Assembly (NCBI GenBank): GCA_947499935.1
Contig: CANMQH010000001.1
Coordinates: forward strand, 372,001 to 436,000
Reading direction: 5' to 3'
Origin: an uncultured Algibacter sp.
Lineage (GTDB): Bacteria; Bacteroidota; Bacteroidia; Flavobacteriales; Flavobacteriaceae
Length of the DNA: 64,000 bases
Shown here in pieces: positions 17,747-25,399 of this stretch. Positions within the stretch are counted from its first letter, which is position 1. Every line of letters starts with the position of its first letter. The notes below the pieces were generated by a model, which had not been told where the DNA came from, searched no databases, and worked only from the letters and a program-made list of their open reading frames with translations. The position numbers and the translations under genes are program-made.

Positions 17747-20125
17747 ATGGATATTAACGAGACTTCAGAATCACCTTTAGAGCTAAAAATTAGCTTCAAT
17801 AAACTATTGGAGCAATATGAAAACCTTCTAGATAGTGATGATAAGTTTACTAAAGCCAGAGCTAAAAAAGTTTTAAAAACAGCTAAGAAGTTTCCAGAAT
17901 TAAGAGACGGTTTTAGTGATGTTTCTATTTTAGAGACTAGAAAAAAAGAAATAGCTTTAATACTTCAAGACACCTTTAGTCCATTATTAAATAAAAATGA
18001 AATTAAAACAGCTTCTGTTCCTTTTCATGATTTAATTTTTAATGCTTCAGAGCGCTTTAAAAATATTATAAAAACAGCAGGAGATGGTTTTAAACTTCAT
18101 ATACAGAATATGCCAGAAAATGATTTGTACATCATAGAATGTAATATCATTTTAAACTTTTGTTATGGTTACGATTTAAATTTTAAAAGGCCATTTTTTT
18201 ACGAAATACCAGATGCAAACGGTATTTTGCGGTATTACAAAATCTTATATAATGCAGATTTTTGCGAAATTATACCCACAGATAAAGCTCCTAAAATCAC
18301 TAAAGAAGATTACGGAATGCTGCTGGATAGTTTTGAAAACATAGCGCTTTGGAAAGAGAAATTTCCACCAAACAGTTATAAATTTAAAGGTTTTGTAATT
18401 TCAAATATTTTTGATGTTACAGATGATCAATCTATATCCAACATTAAATCCAGCCTTATTGCAGAAGACAAGAGAAAGGATGATAATTTTATGCAAGGCT
18501 TTCATGAGATTTTTCAATCGCTATTAGGCATAAAAGATTTAAAAGTAGGGTTCTCTATCTACGATCAAGAAAAAGATGTTTTTGAACCTGTTTATGGTAT
18601 AGGGATGAAAAGTTTTCTTTTAGGTGATCAAGAATGCGAATCTTGTTCTAAGGTTTTATGTGATTGGTCTTATGCTAGATTACTTGACGAGAAAAAATAC
18701 TTTTCTGTATCCGATATAAGCCGAGCGTATAAAGACTCTAAAGGAAAAAAACCGCACATTACTAGCCTTTATAATCAAGGTATAAGAAGTGCTATTTTTG
18801 CACCCATTGCTAATGATGAAGGCTTAATGGGGATTTTAGAAATCGTGTCTAATAAACCACAAGTTCTAAATAGTATTAATGCCATTAAGTTGGTTGATGT
18901 AATGCCTTTTATTGTATCTGCCGTAGAACGATCAAAAAACGAGGAAGAAAATTTAATTGAAGCCATTATTCAAAAAGAATGTACCTCGATACACCCAAGT
19001 GTACATTGGAAATTTGAAGAAGCTGCTCGCAAGTTCTTAAAAGATCAAATGAGGAATGTAAATAAGGCTACATTTAAAAAAATAGTGTTTAATAATATAT
19101 ATCCATTATTTGGACAAATTGATGTAAAGGGATCTTCGCAAGCAAGAAACCAAGCAACTCAAAAAGATTTACTATTACAATTATCGTTATTAGATAAAAT
19201 AATGATTAAGGTTATAGAAAAAGAGCAACTACCTGTTTATGAGCAAATCCAATTTAAAATCAATAATTTTATTAAAACACTTAATAATGATTTTAAGGTA
19301 GATAGCGAGCAATCTATTGCTGTTTTTTTAAGAGATGAAATGGAGCCCTTTCTTAAATTTCAAATTTCTAAATATAAAGACCTTAAGGAAGATATTGATG
19401 ATTATTTTAATAGAATTGATGATGATTTAGATGTTATATATTTTTATAGAAAAAATTATGACGACACTATAACGCTTATAAACAAAAATATGGCATCGTT
19501 TTTAGATAAAAAACAGATAGATGCCCAGGCCATGTATCCCCATTATTTTGAGCGTTATAAAACCGATGGTGTAGAGCATAACATGTACATTGGTGAAGCC
19601 ATAACCAAAGCCAATAGTTTTAATCCTATATATCTTTATAATTTACGATTGTGGCAATTACAAGTTATGTGCGAAATGGAGAATGAATTTTATAGCAATA
19701 AGCATTCTTATCCTATATCTTTAGATGTTGCATCTATGATTTTGGTATTTAATCAGCCATTATCTATTAGGTTTAGAATGGATGAAAAACAGTTTGATGT
19801 AGATGGTACTTACAATGCTAGATACGAAGTTGTTAAAAAACGTGTAGATAAAGCTTTGATTAAAGGCACCAACGAGCGTATTACGCAAAATGGAAAAATC
19901 ACCATTGTATATTCGCAAAAGGGAGACGAGATAGAATATTTACAATATGTACAGTTTTTGCAAAGTAAAAATGTATTGACTGATAATGTAGAGATTCTGG
20001 AGTTAGAAGATCTTCAGGGTGTGACTGGTTTAAAAGCTATCCGTGCAGATATTTTATATCACGGAAAAGATGACAATAAAAAGTTCTACACATATAAAGA
20101 TTTAATGAAAGAACTTAGCGTTTAA
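17747..20125 (+). CDS. GAF-domain-containing protein of unknown function
   Basis: 792 residues, no signal peptide or membrane segment, so cytoplasmic. A GAF-like sensory fold can be recognised at about residues 240-395: GFHEIFQSLLGIKDLKVGFSIY, a Cys-containing loop CESCSKVLCDW, then IRSAIFAPIANDEGLMGILE and the C-terminal helix with MPFIVSAVERSK. The segments before and after resemble nothing I can name; the long C-terminal part (about 400-792) is largely helical and charged. It has no kinase, cyclase or DNA-binding domain. The Cys cluster C-x2-C-x4-C in the GAF domain could bind a metal or sense redox state. It is convergent with the HD-PycTM gene, 20 bases apart. Confidence 0.75.
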   Translation: MDINETSESPLELKISFNKLLEQYENLLDSDDKFTKARAKKVLKTAKKFPELRDGFSDVSILETRKKEIALILQDTFSPLLNKNEIKTASVPFHDLIFNASERFKNIIKTAGDGFKLHIQNMPENDLYIIECNIILNFCYGYDLNFKRPFFYEIPDANGILRYYKILYNADFCEIIPTDKAPKITKEDYGMLLDSFENIALWKEKFPPNSYKFKGFVISNIFDVTDDQSISNIKSSLIAEDKRKDDNFMQGFHEIFQSLLGIKDLKVGFSIYDQEKDVFEPVYGIGMKSFLLGDQECESCSKVLCDWSYARLLDEKKYFSVSDISRAYKDSKGKKPHITSLYNQGIRSAIFAPIANDEGLMGILEIVSNKPQVLNSINAIKLVDVMPFIVSAVERSKNEEENLIEAIIQKECTSIHPSVHWKFEEAARKFLKDQMRNVNKATFKKIVFNNIYPLFGQIDVKGSSQARNQATQKDLLLQLSLLDKIMIKVIEKEQLPVYEQIQFKINNFIKTLNNDFKVDSEQSIAVFLRDEMEPFLKFQISKYKDLKEDIDDYFNRIDDDLDVIYFYRKNYDDTITLINKNMASFLDKKQIDAQAMYPHYFERYKTDGVEHNMYIGEAITKANSFNPIYLYNLRLWQLQVMCEMENEFYSNKHSYPISLDVASMILVFNQPLSIRFRMDEKQFDVDGTYNARYEVVKKRVDKALIKGTNERITQNGKITIVYSQKGDEIEYLQYVQFLQSKNVLTDNVEILELEDLQGVTGLKAIRADILYHGKDDNKKFYTYKDLMKELSV

Positions 20126-20145
20126 TCGTTTTAGTAGTTAACCCT

Positions 20146-21390
20146 CTATTTAATATTGCTGTTTGTATTATAGAGCATAGATGTAGAATTATCAGGTAAT
20201 ACATCTTTTAAATTTGTGTCATTAGTTTTTAACGCTATAGCAAAGGCAATTACAGAAACAATAATACCAATCATAAATACAGTATATGTTATCCGTAGTA
20301 TTCTATACTTTCGTTCTAATACTTTTCCTAAAAAATACAAATCCTTAGTCAAAGAATTATAAACGTAGTTTTTATCTTTTAAAAGCTCGCTAATAGCCCA
20401 TTCAAACTCATTAAGTTTCATTTTATGGAAATTTCCAAAAAATGTAAGATTAACATTTTTGTTTTTAACATCTTCCTTAGTAAACTCGCCACTAGTAATG
20501 TTAGGTCTTGTGGCTATAACAGATAATATCATGGATATTACACAAGAAAAGGTAAAAATACCAGTAGGATATATTAAATAGGCATTGTTATCTAGTTTAG
20601 AGATTAAATTAGCTAATACAAGAGAGATAATAATAGCATTTACTGATAGTAATATGTTAGCTTTAGTATCTGCAATATCACTTAATTTTATATGATTTCT
20701 AAGCGCTACTCTATAAAATGTTTGAATGCCTCGTTCTGGACTTTCGTTTTTATACTGGGCTTTATATTTAGCTTTTAGCTTTTCAGTTTTATTTTTACGG
20801 TTTTTTTTCTTTTTAATAAGTTTAGAAAGATTGTTTTCCTTTTCTGGTTGCCAATTTTTTAAAGCATAGTCGGTGTAATATTCATGTTTTTCGGTAAGAA
20901 CTTTTATATTCTCTTTGCGCCATTCGGATGACGAATATGTTTTAATACCTTGAATCTCTAATTCTTTTCTTAAAAACTCACTAGCTTCGGTAAAATACGG
21001 TTTTCCAAAATGCGATGCATCGGCATCTCTTATAATTTTGCCAAGCTTGGTTTTTGGAGAATCTTTAAATTTTGTAGCAAGAATACATTCGTTAACTGTT
21101 TGTATGGTAGCATCATCAACGTTTTGTTCTTTTAAAAACACTTTGGCAATCTCAATACTTTCTTCTTCATGGCCTTCCCGTGTTTTTATATAGCCTGTAT
21201 CATGTAATAAAGCAGCTAGCTCAAGTATTTCGGCATCTTTCTCATTAATATCAGTGTTTGCTATAATCTCTCTAACGCTTCTTAATACCCGTTCAGTATG
21301 TGTGTAATTATGATATGTATAGGTTTTATCAAGTTTATTCTTGAACAAATCAAAAACAAATTTCTCGGTATCATCAATTAATTTTGACAT
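20146..21390 (-). CDS. HD-domain phosphohydrolase fused to a Pycsar-effector-like (PycTM/DUF5706) membrane domain
   Basis: 414 residues. I use the ATG at 21390; an upstream TTG would add three residues. The N-terminal half is an HD hydrolase with the metal ligands in place: His27/His31 (YHNYTHTERV), His63-Asp64 (LLHDTGY) and Asp122/124 (RDADASH). A Lys-rich linker at about 189-215 follows. The C-terminal half opens with RNHIKLSDIADTKANILLSV at 231-250, the hallmark of the PycTM/DUF5706 family, and has membrane helices near 245-264, 273-293 and 366-386. PycTM domains damage the membrane when they bind cCMP or cUMP in Pycsar anti-phage systems. Here no cyclase gene is adjacent, so an anti-phage role is only a possibility; stand-alone HD-PycTM proteins occur in Bacteroidota chromosomes. 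Confidence 0.85.
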   Translation of the reverse strand: MSKLIDDTEKFVFDLFKNKLDKTYTYHNYTHTERVLRSVREIIANTDINEKDAEILELAALLHDTGYIKTREGHEEESIEIAKVFLKEQNVDDATIQTVNECILATKFKDSPKTKLGKIIRDADASHFGKPYFTEASEFLRKELEIQGIKTYSSSEWRKENIKVLTEKHEYYTDYALKNWQPEKENNLSKLIKKKKNRKNKTEKLKAKYKAQYKNESPERGIQTFYRVALRNHIKLSDIADTKANILLSVNAIIISLVLANLISKLDNNAYLIYPTGIFTFSCVISMILSVIATRPNITSGEFTKEDVKNKNVNLTFFGNFHKMKLNEFEWAISELLKDKNYVYNSLTKDLYFLGKVLERKYRILRITYTVFMIGIIVSVIAFAIALKTNDTNLKDVLPDNSTSMLYNTNSNIK

Positions 21391-21549
21391 AAAAAACAAG
21401 TTGGGTTATAATGACAAATTACTAAATTTTTAATATATTATTGTTGCTTTATCTATAAAGATTTTAGTCGTAAGCGTTATCATATAATTTCGACTAATTT
21501 CAAGGATAAATTTCGTGTAACAATATAACAAATAAACACACAATTTAAT

Positions 21550-22008
21550 ATGCTTACTTGGAAAGACATCATTAATTTTTCTGTAAAAGGTAGCCCCAAA
21601 GCAGATAAACGTATTGAAAAAACGAAAGCTGAATGGGAGATGCTATTAACCCCAGAGCAATTTAGGATTACACGACTTAAAGGGACAGAACGTCCACATA
21701 GTGGCGCACTTTGTAGCGTTCATGATGCTGGTAAATATAATTGTGTATGTTGTAATACACCATTATTTGATTCTACAATAAAATTTAGCTCGGGTACAGG
21801 TTGGCCTAGTTTTACACAGCCAATTAAAGAAAATGCCATTAAGTACGAAAGAGATACCGCTTTTGGGATGGTTCGTGTTGAGGTTATGTGTAATACTTGC
21901 GATGCCCATTTAGGACATGTATTTTCTGATGGTCCAGAACCTAGTGGATTACGGTATTGCATAAATTCAGAATCCATGATTATAGAAAAACAAGTAAATG
22001 AGCAATAA
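21550..22008 (+). CDS. msrB: Peptide-methionine (R)-S-oxide reductase MsrB
   Basis: 152 residues. Reduces the R form of methionine sulfoxide in proteins. The catalytic Cys137 lies in GLRYCINS, the probable resolving Cys55 in SGALCSVH, and two CxxC pairs that bind structural zinc are at 65-68 (CVCC) and 114-117 (CNTC). GTGWPSF and AHLGHVF are the other family signatures. No signal peptide, so cytoplasmic. It overlaps msrA by 11 bases, so the two are translationally coupled, and it heads a redox-repair operon. A possible -7 element with one mismatch (TAAATTTC) lies around 21507. Confidence 0.96.
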   Translation: MLTWKDIINFSVKGSPKADKRIEKTKAEWEMLLTPEQFRITRLKGTERPHSGALCSVHDAGKYNCVCCNTPLFDSTIKFSSGTGWPSFTQPIKENAIKYERDTAFGMVRVEVMCNTCDAHLGHVFSDGPEPSGLRYCINSESMIIEKQVNEQ

Positions 22009-22540
22009 TAAATTACAATTAGCCACATTTGGAGGTGGGTGTTTTTGGTGTACAGAAGCGGTATTTCAAGACGTAAAAGGCGTAGAAAAAGTGGTGTCTG
22101 GTTATTCTGGAGGCAATGTGCCAGGACATCCAACCTATAGAGAAATATGCTCAGGACTTACTGGACATGCTGAAGTTGTACAAGTAACTTTTGATACGAG
22201 TCAGATTTCGTATCAAGATATTTTAATCATTTTTATGACCACGCATGATCCAACTACATTAAATAAGCAAGGTGCAGATCGGGGAACCCAATACCGTTCG
22301 GTGATTTATTATCACAACGATGCACAAAAAAGTACAGCAGAAGTTGTTGTTAAACAGGTTGGAGAACATTATGAGAATCCTGTGGTTACTGAGGTTACAG
22401 CTTTAAATGTGTTTTATGAAGCAGAAAAAGAACATCAAGATTATTATAGAAACAATCAAGAACAAGGTTATTGTAGCTTTGTAATCACACCTAAATTAGC
22501 AAAGTTAAGAGCGCTTCATGCTGATAAATTAAAACCATAA
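21998..22540 (+). CDS. msrA: Peptide-methionine (S)-S-oxide reductase MsrA
   Basis: 180 residues. Reduces the S form of methionine sulfoxide. The active site GGGCFWCTEAVFQ has the catalytic Cys15; GYSGG and SGLTGHAEVVQV form the substrate pocket, and HDPTTLNKQGADRGTQYRS is the other conserved stretch. Cytoplasmic. Together with the overlapping msrB it repairs both stereoisomers. It is followed 44 bases later by a divergent paralogue. Confidence 0.97.
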   Translation: MSNNKLQLATFGGGCFWCTEAVFQDVKGVEKVVSGYSGGNVPGHPTYREICSGLTGHAEVVQVTFDTSQISYQDILIIFMTTHDPTTLNKQGADRGTQYRSVIYYHNDAQKSTAEVVVKQVGEHYENPVVTEVTALNVFYEAEKEHQDYYRNNQEQGYCSFVITPKLAKLRALHADKLKP

Positions 22541-22584
22541 GTTTTCAAAATGTCTAAAGGCTTTTTATTTTTTATATAGAATTG

Positions 22585-23103
22585 ATGGTTAATAATAATT
22601 CTAAAATTAAAATAGCATTTGGAGGTGGTTGCCATTGGTGTACCGAGGCTGTATTTCAGGCTTTGGTAGGTGTTAATAAAGTTGAGCAAGGTTTTGTAGC
22701 ATCAAATGGAATAAATAGTAGTTTTTCAGAAGCTGTTATTGTTCATTACAATACAAAATACATAACGCTTAAAACGTTAATTGAAATACATTTATATACC
22801 CATAAAAGTACATCTAATCATAACATGCGCGATAAATATAGATCGGCTGTTTATTCATTTTCTAAAGCACAAAATGAAGCTGCCCAAAACCTTATAAACC
22901 AATTTCAAAAGGAATTTAATGACAGACTGATTACCAAAGTGTTGCCCTTTTTTAAATTTAAACCATCTCGCAAGGCCATTCAAAATTACTATCAAGAAAA
23001 TCCCGAAAAACCATTTTGTAAAACATATATTAATCCAAAATTATGCCTGTTAACAAAGCAATTTTCAAAATTTGTAGACAGTCAAAACATCGTAGATAAA
23101 TGA
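22585..23103 (+). CDS. Divergent MsrA-like protein
   Basis: 172 residues; ATG at 22585 chosen over the TTG just before it. It keeps the MsrA nucleophile motif FGGGCHWCTEAVFQ with Cys at about residue 15, and a weakened DKYRSAVYSF in place of the usual QYRS block. The substrate-recognition segment of true MsrA (GYSGG ... SGxTGHAE) is absent: the equivalent region reads GFVASNGINSSFSEAVIVHY. So it is probably catalytic in some thiol chemistry but not a standard methionine sulfoxide reductase. It overlaps the next gene by ATGA, which places it in the same operon as msrB-msrA and the hydrolase-OsmC fusion. Confidence 0.85.
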   Translation: MVNNNSKIKIAFGGGCHWCTEAVFQALVGVNKVEQGFVASNGINSSFSEAVIVHYNTKYITLKTLIEIHLYTHKSTSNHNMRDKYRSAVYSFSKAQNEAAQNLINQFQKEFNDRLITKVLPFFKFKPSRKAIQNYYQENPEKPFCKTYINPKLCLLTKQFSKFVDSQNIVDK

Positions 23104-24320
23104 AAAGCGAAAAATTAATTATAGAAAATAATGAAGGTGTAAAATTACAAGCCTATTTAGAACTTCCAGCAAACCAAAAACCTAGTCACTTTGCCATTTT
23201 TGCGCATTGTTTTACGTGTACTAGTAATTTAAGTGCCGTTAAAAATATAAGTAGAGCACTAACGGCTCATGGTTTTGGGGTATTGCGTTTTGATTTTACA
23301 GGCTTGGGTAGAAGTGAAGGTGATTTTGCTAACAGCCATTTTTCATCCAATGTAGGCGATTTATTGGCAGTTAATCAATATCTAATAGCGCATTATCAGG
23401 CGCCTACGTTACTTGTTGGACACTCATTAGGTGGTGCTGCAGTAATAGTGGCAGCATCAAAATTAAATAATATTAAAGCCGTAGCCACCGTTGGAGCTCC
23501 AGCAACAGCAAGTCACGTAACACATTTGTTTTCGCATAGTGTTGAGGATATTAAAGAAAAAGGTGAGGTAGAAGTTAATATTGGTGGTCGTCCGTTTAAA
23601 ATTAATAATGCCTTTGTTGAAGATTTTGGTAAAATTGATTTACCAGAAATCACAAAAGCTTTAAGAAAACCTATATTAATTATGCATTCGCCGTTAGATA
23701 GCATTGTAGGTATAGATAATGCCCAAAAACTTTACCATAATGCCGTACACCCAAAAAGTTTTATAAGTTTAGATGATGCCGACCATTTATTAACAAATAA
23801 AGCAGATAGTATTTATGTTGGCGATGTTATTGGGGCATGGGTAAAGCGTTATTTTAATACAGAAAATAATGATAGCTTTACAACACAAGGCGAGCAATTG
23901 GTAGCGCATTTAAATTTAAAAGACGATAATTTTACAACAACCATACAAACCAAGAAGCATCAATTTATAGCCGATGAACCCGAGCATGTGGGTGGCGATG
24001 ATTTTGGGCCATCTCCGTACGATTTTTTAAGTGCTGGTTTGGCTGCTTGCACTGTTATGACTTTAAAAATGTATGCCGAGCGAAAAAAATGGGATGTAAA
24101 AGAAATATTTGCTTATGTAACATATTCTAAAAGACATAGTCATGGTGTAACGGTAGATGTAGAAAACCCTAAACCAATGGATTATTTACATAAGCAATTA
24201 AAGTTTATTGGCAATTTAGACGAAAAGCAAATAGAGCGATTAAAAGAAATAGCATCCAAATGTCCCGTACATAGAACATTACAAAGCGAAATTATTATAG
24301 AAACCGATTTAATTAGCTAG
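23100..24320 (+). CDS. Bifunctional alpha/beta hydrolase - OsmC family protein
   Basis: 406 residues with two fused domains. The first (about 1-255) is a serine alpha/beta hydrolase: nucleophile elbow GHSLGG, acid LDSIVG and His in DDADHLL. The second (about 265-406) is an OsmC/Ohr peroxide-reductase fold with its two reactive Cys in LAACTVMTLKMYAERKKW and SKCPVHRTL. OsmC-type proteins detoxify organic hydroperoxides; the fusion is known in Bacteroidota and other bacteria, where the hydrolase may release a lipid peroxide for reduction (inference). Cytoplasmic. It overlaps the divergent MsrA gene, in keeping with an oxidative-damage repair operon. Confidence 0.93.
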   Translation: MKSEKLIIENNEGVKLQAYLELPANQKPSHFAIFAHCFTCTSNLSAVKNISRALTAHGFGVLRFDFTGLGRSEGDFANSHFSSNVGDLLAVNQYLIAHYQAPTLLVGHSLGGAAVIVAASKLNNIKAVATVGAPATASHVTHLFSHSVEDIKEKGEVEVNIGGRPFKINNAFVEDFGKIDLPEITKALRKPILIMHSPLDSIVGIDNAQKLYHNAVHPKSFISLDDADHLLTNKADSIYVGDVIGAWVKRYFNTENNDSFTTQGEQLVAHLNLKDDNFTTTIQTKKHQFIADEPEHVGGDDFGPSPYDFLSAGLAACTVMTLKMYAERKKWDVKEIFAYVTYSKRHSHGVTVDVENPKPMDYLHKQLKFIGNLDEKQIERLKEIASKCPVHRTLQSEIIIETDLIS

Positions 24321-24322
24321 TT

Positions 24323-25285
24323 ATTAAAAATTTAAAAACTAATATAGGATTAGGGTTAGCGGCCTTAGGTAGACCAGAATATATAAATATTCGTGATGGT
24401 AAGACCATTAATAAATCTTTAGAAGCATTTAAGACGAATACATACTCTATGCTCGATAAGGCTTACACCTTAGGTATTCGTTATTTTGATACGGCGCCTT
24501 CGTATGGTAAAGGTGAAGCTTTTTTGCAAAAGTGGCATGATGCAAACTCATTTCCCGATGTGGTTTTAGGTACCAAGTGGGGGTACACATACGTTGCTAA
24601 TTGGGAACTGGGTTTTAATGGTAAACATGAGGTTAAAGAACATTCGCTAGAAAAATTATTGCAGCAATGGCAGGTTTCTAAGGCATTATTGCCAAATTTA
24701 AAATATTATCAGGTCCATTCGGCAACTTTTGAGAGTGGCATTCTAGAAAATACTAAGGTATTAAACCAATTGTTTAAAATAAAGGAAGAAACAGGTTTAC
24801 AAATTGGCGTAACTACAAGTGGTGTTAATCAAAATAAAGTTCTTGAAACAGCTCTTAATATAGAAGTGGGTGGGAAATCATTATTTGATAGTTTTCAAGT
24901 AACCTACAACGTATTAGAACAAGCTACATTTTTAATCTTAAAAAAAATGATTGCTGCCGGTAAAACAGTCATTATTAAAGAAGCTTTAGCTAATGGGCGG
25001 GTATTTCAAAATGAAGACTTTCCGCATTATCAATCATATTACAAATTATTAAATCAATTATCTAAGAAATATAAGGTTGGCGTAGATGCCATAGCGATAC
25101 GTTTTGTTATAGATAGTTTGGCACCTAAATATGTACTTAGTGGCGCTTCCAGTTTTAAGCAATTAAAAGAAAATATGAAGGCCTTAACATTTAAGTTGTC
25201 TGATACTGATTTAGAAGTGTTAAAGCAAATAAATATAACTCCAAAAGATTATTGGGAAGAACGTAGTAGCTTAATTTGGAATTGA
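24323..25285 (+). CDS. Aldo/keto reductase with a non-AUG or lost start codon
   Basis: The first ATG (24449) would remove a conserved N-terminal strand. In the same frame, upstream codons encode NIGLGLAALGRPEYINIR, a typical family opening, back to a TAG at 24314-24316. Between that stop and the conserved block there is no ATG, GTG or TTG; ATT at 24323, two bases after the previous stop codon, is the most plausible start and gives 320 residues. The catalytic tetrad is visible: Asp and Tyr in FDTAPSYGKGE, Lys in GTKWGY, His in YQVHSATF. NADPH-dependent oxidoreductase; substrate unknown. Last gene of the redox operon. Alternatively the start has been damaged and the shorter 278-residue form is expressed. 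Confidence 0.8.
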   Translation: MKNLKTNIGLGLAALGRPEYINIRDGKTINKSLEAFKTNTYSMLDKAYTLGIRYFDTAPSYGKGEAFLQKWHDANSFPDVVLGTKWGYTYVANWELGFNGKHEVKEHSLEKLLQQWQVSKALLPNLKYYQVHSATFESGILENTKVLNQLFKIKEETGLQIGVTTSGVNQNKVLETALNIEVGGKSLFDSFQVTYNVLEQATFLILKKMIAAGKTVIIKEALANGRVFQNEDFPHYQSYYKLLNQLSKKYKVGVDAIAIRFVIDSLAPKYVLSGASSFKQLKENMKALTFKLSDTDLEVLKQINITPKDYWEERSSLIWN

Positions 25286-25371
25286 TTTACTACTTAAATG
25301 AAAGCTGTAATTTGTTTTCAGAATTAATATATTTATTTTAAAAGCAACCATGCAAGAGTACATAAATATAG

Positions 25372-25379
25372 TACTTTTG
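25372..25379 (+). promoter_or_regulatory. Candidate -7 element before the phosphoesterase-barrel gene
   Basis: TACTTTTG matches TAnnTTTG and lies 20 bases upstream of the start codon at 25400. No clear -33 element is visible. Confidence 0.5.
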
Positions 25380-25399
25380 TAGATTAAATACAGTCACTT

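Noticed and set aside
20146-21390. Calling the locus a complete Pycsar anti-phage system.
   Set aside because: No pyrimidine cyclase gene lies beside it and there are no other defence genes; only the effector-like domain is present.
24449-25285. ATG at 24449 as start of the aldo/keto reductase.
   Set aside because: It would remove the conserved N-terminal strand encoded upstream in the same frame.
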